Shown: in pieces, positions 6,630 to 14,250 of the stretch
Numbering within the stretch: the stretch's first letter is position 1
How the letters are laid out: each line of letters opens with the position of its first letter
DNA from: Alphaproteobacteria bacterium UBA7371
GTDB taxonomy: Bacteria > Pseudomonadota > Alphaproteobacteria > UBA8317
Reading direction: 5' to 3'
Assembly (NCBI GenBank): GCA_002469865.1
Contig: DKOD01000161.1
Coordinates: forward strand, 3,421-17,670
Length of the DNA: 14,250 nt
The notes under the pieces: generated by a model
Databases searched by the model: none
What the model was told of the DNA's origin: nothing
The model's input: the letters and a program-made list of their open reading frames with translations, nothing else
Position numbers and translations under genes: made by a program

Positions 6630-7802
6630 TTGCCAGCCATTCGCACCATCACCAGCAACCCCGACCTTCAGGCCTTTATTGACGGCCTGTCGGGCGAAGA
6701 ATTTGTGACCATTGATACCGAGTTCATTAGGGAGACCACTTATTGGCCCCATCTCTGCCTCGTCCAGCTGGCCGGGAGCAATGAAGCTGTCTTGGTCGAT
6801 CCTCTGGCCCCGGGCATCGACCTAAAACCCCTGAATGATCTTTTCCAGTCAGAAATAACTTGTGTGTTTCATGCAGGTCGGCAAGATTTGGAAATCTTTC
6901 ACAATCTTTTTCATTCCCTACCGCGCCATGTGGCGGACACACAAATCATGGCCATGGTTTGTGGACATGGTGATCAGGTCGGTTATGAGCGGCTTGTTGA
7001 ACATCTGTGTGACAAAAAAATTGACAAATCTCAGCGTTTTACAGATTGGGCGCGCCGTCCCCTTAATGACGCACAACGCCGTTATGCTCTGGCTGATGTA
7101 ACCCATCTGCGCGAAATCTACGCCAAATTGCATGAAGAGCTCTCGCATCAAAAACGCTGGGACTGGCTCCTGCGCGAACATGAAAAATTGATTGATCTTG
7201 CCAATTACCGCCATGAACCAAGCAATGCTTGGCAACGCTTACGATTGCGCGACAGTAATGAGAAGCATTTGCCGGCAATCATGGCATTGGCAGAATTTCG
7301 TGAGAAAAAAGCCCAAGAACGCAATGTCCCAAGAAACCGGGTTTTTAAAGATGAGGCATTGCTGCAAATTGCCATGGCTCGGCCTCGGTCAAAAGAAGAG
7401 CTTTACAGCCTAAGATCGATCAAACAACAAGGCCTCGATGGTCGCCTCATTGAGGAACTCATTGGCATTTTGGATTCTGATCTCGATAGCCGTCAGGGCC
7501 CAGTATTAAAGAAATCCCCAAAGGGCAAAAAACCTGAAACAATGATTTCCATGCTGAAGCTATTGCTAAAAATTGCTTCCGAACAACATGGTGTGGCTGC
7601 ACGTCTGCTGGCCACTTCAGAAGAGATAGATGAATTTGCCAGGGGTCGACCTGGTCCAGAACCCGACGACTGGCGCTATGAATTATTTTGGGGCATGGCC
7701 GAGGGGTTTCGGTCAGGTGAGCTTGGCCTCAGTTGGGACAGCAAAAAAAATGACGTCAGAATATTTAGCCCTAATTTGAAACAACATCTGGCTCAAGATT
7801 GA
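6630..7802 (+). CDS. rnd: Ribonuclease D (3'-5' exoribonuclease)
   Basis: RNase D trims the 3' ends of tRNA and other structured RNA precursors. The 390-residue protein begins with a DEDDy exonuclease domain at about 1-175. Exo I is IDTEF with D29 and E31, Exo II is HAGRQDLEIF with D86, and Exo III is YALAD with Y152 and D156. All four metal-binding acids and the tyrosine are present. An HRDC-type helical domain follows at about 205-285, then a C-terminal helical region. The start must be TTG at 6630: an in-frame TAG at 6615-6617 closes the frame upstream, and the first ATG (M107) lies past Exo I and Exo II. No strong Shine-Dalgarno is seen. As I recall, E. coli rnd also starts with UUG. The last 32 bp overlap the end of ppx on the opposite strand. 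Confidence 0.95.
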   Translation: MPAIRTITSNPDLQAFIDGLSGEEFVTIDTEFIRETTYWPHLCLVQLAGSNEAVLVDPLAPGIDLKPLNDLFQSEITCVFHAGRQDLEIFHNLFHSLPRHVADTQIMAMVCGHGDQVGYERLVEHLCDKKIDKSQRFTDWARRPLNDAQRRYALADVTHLREIYAKLHEELSHQKRWDWLLREHEKLIDLANYRHEPSNAWQRLRLRDSNEKHLPAIMALAEFREKKAQERNVPRNRVFKDEALLQIAMARPRSKEELYSLRSIKQQGLDGRLIEELIGILDSDLDSRQGPVLKKSPKGKKPETMISMLKLLLKIASEQHGVAARLLATSEEIDEFARGRPGPEPDDWRYELFWGMAEGFRSGELGLSWDSKKNDVRIFSPNLKQHLAQD

Positions 7803-9255
7803 GGTGACGTGCCAATTGCGCAAGCCTTTTGACCACGCCCTCATTGACCAAATGCCCCTGTCCTTCGGCCATCACAAGCAAGAGCCTACCAGCATTTGTC
7901 TCAAGTTTGGCATGGACAATCATATGCCCTGCGCCACCGGCAAGATACCAAGCCAAGCGCAGCGACAATCCGACCGCAACGGACAGTTCCTGGTCATCGG
8001 AATGCAAAACATCAGCATGAGCAAAGGGGTTGTCGTTGTTAAGCCCTTCATAGCGACAATACATGGCATTGGCTGCAAAATATCGGTCAAAACGAGTCAG
8101 CCCAGGCAACTCGGCATGCAATATTTCTTGACCTGTATGCGTGCCCCTTAAGTCTGGATGTTTACGCCATCCAGCATCGGAATATGCCATGGCCAATTGA
8201 ACAGCCACGCGGCAGTGATCGGCAATATCAAGATAACCCAACCATTGTTCATGCAACGATGTTGCCGGGCGCAAACGAGAGCGGTTGGTGGATATATCGG
8301 TAAGTATCATTTTTAGGTCATTGGGGAACAACCAGCCACGCTCTTCATGGGCAACCCCTTCGCGAACCCCCGATGCTGACGTGATAAATGTTGACGGCTT
8401 AACCACATCGGCAACAATGCCCAGCAAATTTGCCGCCACAGGAAGATGCTGACGTCGGCTGGAAGAAACCTTACGAAAATTCAAATCCGAGCTGTTTTGC
8501 TTGGCAATATCCTTACAAAAGGTCAAAAAATCTTCTCCAGGCTCGAAAGCTTGCAACATTTCAAGCCGATCACCTTTTGTTTCTGCATAGGCCTTGACCA
8601 AAGAACGCCAACTTCCACCCACCAGGTAAAAAGGTTGGCCAACAACGTCCCCAATAAAACCCACTCGACGCAATTGAGCACCCAAAATTTCTGGGAGTTG
8701 CCCAGACAGATGTGCCGATGCTGAACGAAGGATGCCAAATGGAAGCGAAACGGCCTCGTGACAGGATCCTGCGCGCACAACAACCAATTCCAAGCTGCCA
8801 CCGCCAAGGTCACCGACAACGCCTTCCGCATGGGGGAATGATGACAACACACCGCGTCCGGCGAACATGGCCTCTTCATCGCCCGAAAGAAGTTTTATAT
8901 TGAGGTCAAACTTTGTTTCGACATCTTTGCGGATGGATGGCCCATTTAGGGCATCACGCAAAGCGGCTGTGGCAAAGGCGCGGACATGACTTACCTGATG
9001 GCCTTTGCATAGGCTCATGAAGCGGCTTAAGGCTGCTAAGAGACCCTCAATACGTTCTTTGGGAACATGGCCACCTTCGCCAAATTGACCAAGACCAACA
9101 GATACTTTTTCATTAAGAACAGAAACAAGCCTACCTGGCGCTTTTTCAAAAAGCACCAACCGTACTGTGTTTGAACCAATATCAATAACAGCAAAGCGTT
9201 CAGGTCGCGTCAGATGAGGCGACCGCGTTTCTTCTTCAGTAATATCCAAGGTCAC
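7771..9255 (-). CDS. ppx: Exopolyphosphatase (Ppx/GppA family)
   Basis: The protein removes terminal phosphates from polyphosphate, and some family members also cleave pppGpp to ppGpp. The 494 residues have the ASKHA-fold phosphate-binding pattern: IDIGSNTVRLVLF (24-36), FATAALRDA (94-102), LSGDEEA with the likely catalytic glutamate near 127, GDLGGGSLELV (148-158) and GGSWRSL (213-219). The C-terminal half (about 325-494) is the helical domain of longer Ppx proteins. The start is GTG at 9255: no ATG occurs before the IDIGSN motif, and GGGG lies just upstream. It follows ppk by 39 bp, so the enzymes that make and degrade polyphosphate probably share a transcript. Sequence alone does not decide between Ppx and GppA activity; adjacency to ppk favours Ppx. 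Confidence 0.93.
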   Translation of the reverse strand: MTLDITEEETRSPHLTRPERFAVIDIGSNTVRLVLFEKAPGRLVSVLNEKVSVGLGQFGEGGHVPKERIEGLLAALSRFMSLCKGHQVSHVRAFATAALRDALNGPSIRKDVETKFDLNIKLLSGDEEAMFAGRGVLSSFPHAEGVVGDLGGGSLELVVVRAGSCHEAVSLPFGILRSASAHLSGQLPEILGAQLRRVGFIGDVVGQPFYLVGGSWRSLVKAYAETKGDRLEMLQAFEPGEDFLTFCKDIAKQNSSDLNFRKVSSSRRQHLPVAANLLGIVADVVKPSTFITSASGVREGVAHEERGWLFPNDLKMILTDISTNRSRLRPATSLHEQWLGYLDIADHCRVAVQLAMAYSDAGWRKHPDLRGTHTGQEILHAELPGLTRFDRYFAANAMYCRYEGLNNDNPFAHADVLHSDDQELSVAVGLSLRLAWYLAGGAGHMIVHAKLETNAGRLLLVMAEGQGHLVNEGVVKRLAQLARHLNLEPDVVSN

Positions 9256-9294
9256 ACCCCGACCAATGTTCGAAATTGCGGCAGGGTATAACCA

Positions 9295-11385
9295 TTATGG
9301 TCGTGCAGATCCACGCCCAGACAAACTCGGGTTGGTCATGAAGAAATGATGCAGGTTAAAACCACTACGCGATTCATCTTGAACACGAATATAACGGCCA
9401 TCGGGCTGCAAAATCCAAGATTGCTGCACGTCTTCCAAATTGGCCACCATGATTTGGTCTAAGATCTGTTGATGCACCGTCTCATTCTCAATGGGAATGA
9501 GTGTTTCCACACGGCGATTTAAGTTCCGTGGCATCCAATCGGCTGAGGAAATATAAACTTTTGCCTTGCGTGAAGGCAGCTCCTCACCATTTGCAAAGCA
9601 GCAGATGCGGGGATGCTCAAGAAAACGCCCAACCACTGAACGAACTTCAATATTCTCTGACAAACCTTCAATCCCTGGGCGCAGGCAACAAATGCCACGG
9701 ATGATAAGCTTTGATTTCACACCAGCCTGGGAGGCCCGATATAGTGCATCAATGACATCAGGATCGACCAAAGAATTCATCTTTGCCCAAATACCACTTG
9801 GCTTGCCTGCCTTGGCATTACGAATTTCTTCTTCAATATCTTCGATGATCGTTGGCTTGAGGGTTACGGGTGAAACCTTTGCCTTCTTCAGGTCACGCGG
9901 TTCAGCATAACCCGTGATGAAGTTAAACATTCTCGTCGCATCCATGCCCAAAACCGGATCGCAGGTGAATAGCGACAAATCGGTATAAATTTTGGCCGTG
10001 ATGGGGTGGTAGTTGCCTGTGCCAAAATGCACATAGGTACGCAAATCACCATCTTCCTTGCGCACCACAACAGAGATCTTGGCATGGGTCTTAAGATCAA
10101 CAAATCCATAGACCACCTGAACACCTGCACGTTCCAGATCCCTTGCCCAACGAATATTGGCTTCCTCATCAAAACGTGCCTTCAATTCCACAAGTGCCGT
10201 GACAGCCTTGCCAGCCTCAGCAGCCTCGGCCAATGCCTTCACAATCGATGAGTTGGATGACGTGCGGTAGAGCGTTTGCTTGATGGCCACAACATCAGGA
10301 TCCTGCGCTGCCTGGCGTAAGAATTGGACGACAACATCAAACGATTCATAGGGGTGATGGACCACAATATCTTTGGCGCGGATGGCAGCGAAACAATCAC
10401 CCCCGTGGTCCCTGATCCGCTCAGGAAAACGGGGATTATACGGGGGGAACTTTAATTCCGGCTTGTCATCGACAATAAGCGCTTTGATATCTACCACCCC
10501 AATGATTCCTGGCATCACCCGAACTTCCTCGTCGGGAATAGCCAATTCCATGCGCACCAAATCTCGCAAATCTTCGGGCATTTTGCTTTCAACTTCCAAA
10601 CGGATCACGTCACCTTTTCGCCGACGCTTAAGGGCTGATTCAAACATGCGCACAAGATCTTCAGCTTCTTCTTCAATCTCGATATCGCTGTCACGCAACA
10701 CCCGGAAGCAACCACTATCGGCAACTTCATGCCCAGGAAAAAGATAATCCAGTTGCATTCTCATGACCGTTTCAAGCTTTAAGAAACGGATCATACCATC
10801 CTTGTCAGCCAAACGAACAAAACGTGGGAGAGACGATGGCACAGGGACCAAAGCCGAAAGCATCTCCCCATCCATCTTACGGCGTAACTTCAATGCAAGT
10901 GCGATGCCCAAATTGGGAATAAAGGGAAATGGATGAGCTGGATCAATAGCCAATGGCGTGAGCACGGGAAAAAATTTGGCCATGAACAATTCATGGAGAA
11001 ATCCGTTGTCATCCTCACCAACCTCCGCTTCTGTGAGCACGGCAATGCCGTTGCTACGAAGTTCATTGTGAAATTCCGCCCAACGTCTTTGCTGATGATC
11101 CACAAGCTCATCGGCCAATGCATGAATTTTTTCCAATTGCTGTGCTGGCGTCAAACCATCTTGGCTGACTGCCTCAATATCCGCACGGACCATTCCATAG
11201 AGGCCAGCGACACGAACACTAAAAAACTCATCCACATTGGAGCCAGAGATAGATAGGAACCGCACGCGCTCTAAGAATGGATGGTTTACGTTTTCACTTT
11301 CCTCCAACACACGGCGGTTGAATTCGAGCCAACTCAATTCCCGGTTAAAAAAACGTTGTGGTGAACCAATCAATTCATGGGCCAT
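9295..11385 (-). CDS. ppk: Polyphosphate kinase 1
   Basis: Ppk1 reversibly moves the gamma phosphate of ATP onto a growing polyphosphate chain, and is usually associated with the inner membrane. The 696 residues span the N-terminal domain (FFNRELSWLEFNRRVLEE, 12-29), the head domain (about 110-320) and two phospholipase D-like catalytic domains. H434 in LKTHAK is the counterpart of the autophosphorylated His435 of E. coli, and H453 in VHFGTGNYHP corresponds to His454. The 19-residue spacing is preserved. R374 in IKQTLYRTS is the expected phosphate-binding arginine. TAGGA ends 6 bases before the ATG at 11385. The gene sits between hda and ppx on the same strand. The 64-bp leader contains a tandem 9-bp repeat but no clear promoter. 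Confidence 0.97.
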   Translation of the reverse strand: MAHELIGSPQRFFNRELSWLEFNRRVLEESENVNHPFLERVRFLSISGSNVDEFFSVRVAGLYGMVRADIEAVSQDGLTPAQQLEKIHALADELVDHQQRRWAEFHNELRSNGIAVLTEAEVGEDDNGFLHELFMAKFFPVLTPLAIDPAHPFPFIPNLGIALALKLRRKMDGEMLSALVPVPSSLPRFVRLADKDGMIRFLKLETVMRMQLDYLFPGHEVADSGCFRVLRDSDIEIEEEAEDLVRMFESALKRRRKGDVIRLEVESKMPEDLRDLVRMELAIPDEEVRVMPGIIGVVDIKALIVDDKPELKFPPYNPRFPERIRDHGGDCFAAIRAKDIVVHHPYESFDVVVQFLRQAAQDPDVVAIKQTLYRTSSNSSIVKALAEAAEAGKAVTALVELKARFDEEANIRWARDLERAGVQVVYGFVDLKTHAKISVVVRKEDGDLRTYVHFGTGNYHPITAKIYTDLSLFTCDPVLGMDATRMFNFITGYAEPRDLKKAKVSPVTLKPTIIEDIEEEIRNAKAGKPSGIWAKMNSLVDPDVIDALYRASQAGVKSKLIIRGICCLRPGIEGLSENIEVRSVVGRFLEHPRICCFANGEELPSRKAKVYISSADWMPRNLNRRVETLIPIENETVHQQILDQIMVANLEDVQQSWILQPDGRYIRVQDESRSGFNLHHFFMTNPSLSGRGSARP

Positions 11386-11397
11386 GAGACATCCTAA

Positions 11398-11417
11398 TAA
11401 TTCTAATAATTCAAAAA
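11398..11417 (-). repeat. Short tandem repeat in the ppk leader
   Basis: Read on the minus strand, GAATTATTA occurs twice in direct succession (within about 11398-11417), immediately before the TAGGA ribosome binding site of ppk. This makes the translation start region A/T-rich and probably unstructured. No function is assigned. Confidence 0.5.
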
Positions 11418-11449
11418 TTCACACTGTACTTAAAGAAGCTTTGTGACAG

Positions 11450-12079
11450 TTAGGAAACAATTTCTTCCAACACCAGATGAAAAAGCTTTTTGCTTGCAGT
11501 CATTTTTTGTTCAAACATGATATTTTTCATTAACTCCGCCGCATGAATGACGTCTTGCGGGCTTCTGGGCAAACGATGAATGAAAAATTGCAAATCCTCT
11601 CTTGTTAACTTGATCCCATGAGCAAGAAGATGCCGTTCCAAAATGGTGGTCAGCACCTCATCACCGGGATCGGGAATAGACAGAAATATGCCTGCGGCAA
11701 GCCTGGAACGCACATCGGGTAGCTTTGACAAAATTTCTGATTGGGCTGGGGTTGATAAAACCACCATGCGATGTTCCGCTTGCCAGGCTCTGTTGATGGC
11801 ATGAAACAATTGCTCAGGCCCCCCACCTTGGCCTGCGTCAAAAACCATGTTGCCCCAGTCCTCAAGGGGCACGTTATTTTCTCGAAGCCAAGCTGTTGCC
11901 AAATGGGTCTTGCCACAACCATGGCATCCTTCAAGATGGATGAGGCCAAAGGGTTTCGTTGGCTGCGCACGAAGTTGGCGCACCAAGGCCAAAGTGGTTA
12001 TGTCCGTTGCAAAGCTTGAAAAATCCATTGGCAGGCGATGCGAGAAATCCATAAATGCTTGTTTGGCCTTCATCACCAT
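11450..12079 (-). CDS. hda: Hda-type DnaA regulatory inactivator (DnaA-like AAA+ protein)
   Basis: Hda (HdaA in Caulobacter) binds the DNA-loaded sliding clamp and stimulates ATP hydrolysis by DnaA, preventing over-initiation of replication. The 209 residues resemble the DnaA AAA+ domain without the DNA-binding part. Walker A is GCHGCGKTHL (51-60), a box VII-like arginine segment is LPDVRSRLAAG (120-130), and a sensor 2-like region is RLPRSPQDV (169-177). Walker B is poorly kept: the hydrophobic strand ends FDAG near 80-83, without the usual DD/DE pair. The clamp-binding motif, normally like QLSLPL at the N-terminus, is perhaps HRLPM at 14-18, with the Gln replaced. The start region has ATG-GTG-ATG (12079-12071); GGAAAG (12093-12088) fits the first ATG. 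It probably leads the hda-ppk-ppx operon and diverges from purM. The family is diverse, so the call rests on the overall pattern and conserved neighbours. Confidence 0.85.
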   Translation of the reverse strand: MVMKAKQAFMDFSHRLPMDFSSFATDITTLALVRQLRAQPTKPFGLIHLEGCHGCGKTHLATAWLRENNVPLEDWGNMVFDAGQGGGPEQLFHAINRAWQAEHRMVVLSTPAQSEILSKLPDVRSRLAAGIFLSIPDPGDEVLTTILERHLLAHGIKLTREDLQFFIHRLPRSPQDVIHAAELMKNIMFEQKMTASKKLFHLVLEEIVS

Positions 12080-12159
12080 TCTTCATACTTTCCAAAAAAG
12101 CGGCGCATCATGTAGACCCTAGGTCAGCAACAAATATTTAAACCTAAGGACACCACGCC
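12080..12159. promoter_or_regulatory. Divergent leader region of hda and purM
   Basis: This 80-bp gap must hold promoters for two outward-reading genes. AAGGA at 12146-12150 is a clear ribosome binding site for purM. I see no hexamer pair on either strand good enough to call a promoter: the A/T-rich AATATTTAAA around 12133-12142 is a possible -10 zone for purM, with TAGACC at 12113-12118 as a weak -35. Confidence 0.4.
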
Positions 12160-13200
12160 ATGACAGAAAAAGACCTATCTTATGAACAGGCTGGCGTGAA
12201 TATCGCTGAGGGAAATGAATTCGTAAAAGATATAGGCCAAATCATCAAACGCAGTTGGCGAACTGGTGTTATGAATGATCTTGGTGGGTTTGCTGGCTTC
12301 TTTGATCTCAAGGCATGTGGGTTTAAAGACCCCATTTTGCTCTCCGCAACCGATGGTGTTGGCACCAAGATTGAACTTGCCCGCAGCACAAATATTTATG
12401 GCGGCCTTGGCATGGATTTGGTGGCAATGTGCGTCAACGATCTTATTGTCCACGGTGGGCAACCACTATTTTTCTTAGATTATTTGGCTTCGGGCAAATT
12501 GGACCGCCACAACCACCTGGCTATTGTTGAATCCATGGTCGGAGGTTGTCGGGAAGCTGGTTGCGCGCTCATTGGGGGCGAAACTGCAGAAATGCCTGGG
12601 GTGTATGACGATGACAAATTTGATTTGGCAGGCTTTTGCGTGGGGGCTGTTGAACGCTCAGAACAGATGCCCGCCAACATCAAACCTGGTGATGTTATTC
12701 TTGGTGTTTCTTCAAGCGGCTTCCATTCAAACGGTTATTCACTGATCCGCCACGCAATCGCTGAAAAAAACATCGATATTGATGAAAAAATTAACAGCAC
12801 CGAAAGTTTGGCGGAGGCACTTATGCGGCCAACGACCATTTATGTGCAGCCAACCATGGATTGTTTGGACCGAAAACTCGCAAAGGGTTTCGCCCATATC
12901 ACCGGTGGGGGCATCATAGAAAACCTTCCCAGGATTTTGCCATCACATCTTGCAGCATCCATCGACAGAAATCTTATTAAGCAACCAGATGTTGTGGCGC
13001 ATTTTCTGGATGCCTGCCCTTTGAATTTGGAAGAGGCCTACCGAACATTTAACATGGGCATTGGATTTTGCGTGATTTGCCACCCGGATCAAATGGGTGC
13101 CATCGCGGCGGCCTATGCAGCCCATGGGCATGAATGCTACCCCATCGGTGACGTAACATCGCGCAAAGATGACCAAGCTTTGCAGATGGATCTTGGCTAA
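12160..13200 (+). CDS. purM: Phosphoribosylformylglycinamidine cyclo-ligase (AIR synthetase)
   Basis: PurM closes the imidazole ring: FGAM plus ATP gives AIR, the fifth step of purine synthesis, in the cytoplasm. At 346 residues it has normal length. The N-terminal ATP-binding half carries SYEQAGVNI (7-15), GGFAGFFDL (42-50), DGVGTKIELA (65-74), and GGETAEMPGVY (139-149). The C-terminal half has GVSSSGFHSNGYSL (182-195), HITGGGI (246-252) and FNMGIG (297-302). The ATG at 12160 has AAGGA nine bases upstream. purN follows after 12 bp, so the two are almost certainly one operon. Confidence 0.97.
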   Translation: MTEKDLSYEQAGVNIAEGNEFVKDIGQIIKRSWRTGVMNDLGGFAGFFDLKACGFKDPILLSATDGVGTKIELARSTNIYGGLGMDLVAMCVNDLIVHGGQPLFFLDYLASGKLDRHNHLAIVESMVGGCREAGCALIGGETAEMPGVYDDDKFDLAGFCVGAVERSEQMPANIKPGDVILGVSSSGFHSNGYSLIRHAIAEKNIDIDEKINSTESLAEALMRPTTIYVQPTMDCLDRKLAKGFAHITGGGIIENLPRILPSHLAASIDRNLIKQPDVVAHFLDACPLNLEEAYRTFNMGIGFCVICHPDQMGAIAAAYAAHGHECYPIGDVTSRKDDQALQMDLG

Positions 13201-13212
13201 GGCCGTCCATAG

Positions 13213-13845
13213 ATGCGGGTTGCTATTTTTATTTCTGGTCGGGGCTCCAACATGCAACGCATTGTGGCGGATTCACGACAGGCAAACTGCCCCTATGAAG
13301 TGGCACTTATAGGCAGCAACCGACAACATGCCGATGGCCTCAGATGGGCCAAAGAACAACAAATCAACAGCTTTGATTTTTCGTTTGGCGAGAGAAACAA
13401 AGATGAAGTTGAGCGCGACATCACCCAAGAATTGGAACGCCATGACATCAATATGATTGCCTTGGCAGGATATATGCGGGTGTTGGGGACAAAATTTGTT
13501 CAGCATTGGCATGGCCGCCTTATTAACATCCACCCTTCCCTTTTGCCGGCTTACCGCGGTTTGAATGTTCATGAACGGACCATAAATGACGGCGTTCATT
13601 TTGCTGGCTGCACTGTTCATTATGTGGTGGATGAATTGGATGCCGGCCCCATTATTGCCCAAGGCATCACCAAGATTTCCGCTCATGAGACAAGTGCAAG
13701 CCTCGCAGCAAAATTGCTGCCAATGGAGCATGAACTTTACCCCAAAGCATTGCGCGCACTTTCAACGGGTCAGGTGAAGCTCGATGGCATGCAGGCAAAA
13801 ATAAAACCGGAGGTTTGGGATAACCTCCGGCTTGTCCACATGTGA
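13213..13845 (+). CDS. purN: Phosphoribosylglycinamide formyltransferase (GAR transformylase)
   Basis: PurN transfers a formyl group from 10-formyl-tetrahydrofolate to GAR, the third step of purine synthesis. The 210 residues have the phosphate-binding loop SGRGSNMQ (8-15) and the catalytic set N105 and H107 in INIHPSLLPAYRG plus D143 in DELDAGPI. These correspond to N106, H108 and D144 of the E. coli enzyme. The start ATG lies 12 bp after purM; the only weak ribosome binding sequence is AAGG at 13199-13202, so translational coupling with purM is likely. The last codons (about residues 198-206) also encode, on the other strand, the hairpin that appears to terminate ndk. Confidence 0.97.
   Translation: MRVAIFISGRGSNMQRIVADSRQANCPYEVALIGSNRQHADGLRWAKEQQINSFDFSFGERNKDEVERDITQELERHDINMIALAGYMRVLGTKFVQHWHGRLINIHPSLLPAYRGLNVHERTINDGVHFAGCTVHYVVDELDAGPIIAQGITKISAHETSASLAAKLLPMEHELYPKALRALSTGQVKLDGMQAKIKPEVWDNLRLVHM
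13797..13830 (-). terminator. Intrinsic terminator of ndk, inside the end of purN
   Basis: CCGGAGGTT (13807-13815) and AACCTCCGG (13822-13830) form a perfect 9-bp stem with a 6-base loop. Reading leftward on the minus strand, the stem is followed directly by TTTTATTTTT (13806-13797), a textbook U-tract. It lies about 31 bp past the ndk stop. On the plus strand no T-run follows the stem, so it should work only for ndk. The whole element is purN coding sequence. Confidence 0.85.
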
Positions 13846-13862
13846 AACAACCATGGGTTGTT
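13846..13862. repeat. Inverted repeat between the purN and ndk stops
   Basis: AACAACC (13846-13852) and GGTTGTT (13856-13862) form a 7-bp stem around an ATG loop, covering the gap between the two convergent stop codons. Neither side has a convincing T-run, so it may only assist termination or protect 3' ends. Confidence 0.5.
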
Positions 13863-14250
13863 AGCCAACAATCTCATCTTGTGTGAAGAAAAATGCAATT
13901 TCGTTGGCAGCAGTTTCTGGGGCATCGGATCCATGAACGGAATTTGCTTCAATAGATTCTGCAAAGTCAGCACGAATGGTTCCAGGTGCCGCCTCTGAGG
14001 GGTTTGTGGCACCCATCACATCACGGTTTTTGGCAATGGCATTATCGCCTTCCAAAACCTGGACAACAACAGGCCCGGAGATCATGAAAGAAACAAGCTC
14101 ACCGTAAAATGGGCGTTCCTTATGCACCGCATAAAAATCCTGTGCCTGGGCCTCGGTCATGTGCATGCGCTTTTGGGCAACAACACGCAAACCAGCACTT
14201 TCGAAACGATCAATAATTTTCCCGGTAATATTCCGGCGTACGGCGTCTGG
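13861..14250 (-). CDS. ndk: Nucleoside diphosphate kinase (5' end beyond the window)
   Basis: Ndk moves phosphate between nucleoside tri- and diphosphates through a phosphohistidine, supplying all NTPs and dNTPs. The frame is open from the right edge to the TAA at 13863-13861, giving 130 codons including the stop. The visible protein begins PDAVRRNITGKIIDRFESAG, then AQKRMHM and HKERPFYGELVSFM. It carries GPVVVQVLEG, MGATNP and the active-site segment ESIEANSVHGSDAPETA with its catalytic His. Compared with the usual 140-residue protein, only about 11 N-terminal residues (the start and SIIK region) are missing. A TTG at 14190-14188 could be taken for a start, but it is the Leu of the conserved AGLRVVAQKR segment, and family sequence continues upstream of it. 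The gene converges on purN with 15 bp between stops. Confidence 0.96.
   Translation of the reverse strand, partial: PDAVRRNITGKIIDRFESAGLRVVAQKRMHMTEAQAQDFYAVHKERPFYGELVSFMISGPVVVQVLEGDNAIAKNRDVMGATNPSEAAPGTIRADFAESIEANSVHGSDAPETAANEIAFFFTQDEIVG

Noticed and set aside
7743..7758. Terminator for ppx formed by TGACGTCA and the adjacent T8 on the minus strand
   Set aside because: The palindrome has only four base pairs and no loop, too small for an intrinsic terminator.
13846..13862. Intrinsic terminator for purMN
   Set aside because: The 7-bp stem is real, but no T-run follows on the plus strand, so I list it only as an inverted repeat.
14188..14190. TTG as the start of ndk
   Set aside because: Conserved Ndk sequence (PDAVRRNITGKIIDRFESAG) continues upstream to the window edge, so the gene is cut by the window and does not start there.
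1..14250. CRISPR arrays, insertion sequences, tRNA or rRNA genes, toxin-antitoxin or defence systems
   Set aside because: No regularly spaced repeats, transposase, integrase or tRNA-like cloverleaf was recognised; nearly all of the window is filled by housekeeping genes.

Overview
The window reads as a stretch of ordinary chromosome from an alphaproteobacterium of moderate GC content. The evidence is a B12-dependent (class II) ribonucleotide reductase of the long, roughly 1,200-residue alphaproteobacterial type, an NDUFA12-family complex I accessory subunit, an AspRS with the alphaproteobacterial-style ending, and the order purN-purM / hda-ppk-ppx / rnd / aspS. I recall that order as common in this class. 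I cannot name a genus; a Rhodospirillales-like or SAR116-like lineage would fit.

Layout from left to right. Positions 1-147 (-) hold the 5' end of an NDUFA12-like gene that runs off the left edge. Positions 148-371 are a divergent control region with a good promoter for nrdJ and candidate NrdR operator boxes. nrdJ (372-3980, +) ends in a strong intrinsic terminator. A convergent pair follows on the minus strand: aspS (4724-6523) and, 31 bp downstream of it, a type II haloacid dehalogenase (4030-4692). rnd (6630-7802, +, TTG start) diverges from aspS and overlaps the end of ppx tail to tail by 32 bp. The minus-strand run hda (11450-12079), ppk (9295-11385), ppx (7771-9255) looks like one operon. 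purM (12160-13200) and purN (13213-13845) diverge from hda on the plus strand. ndk (13861-14250, -) converges on purN, and its first codons lie beyond the right edge.

Functional themes: nucleotide supply (NrdJ makes dNTPs, PurM and PurN make IMP precursors, Ndk balances NTPs and dNTPs), control of replication initiation (Hda), polyphosphate turnover (Ppk makes it, Ppx degrades it), and RNA or translation work (RNase D, AspRS). The dehalogenase is the only gene that looks accessory.

I looked for an undescribed multi-gene system, CRISPR arrays, mobile elements, tRNA or rRNA genes and toxin-antitoxin pairs, and found none. The most interesting signals are regulatory. They are the NrdR-type boxes overlapping the nrdJ promoter, a run of palindromes in the nrdJ leader, and an intrinsic terminator for ndk that lies inside the last codons of purN.
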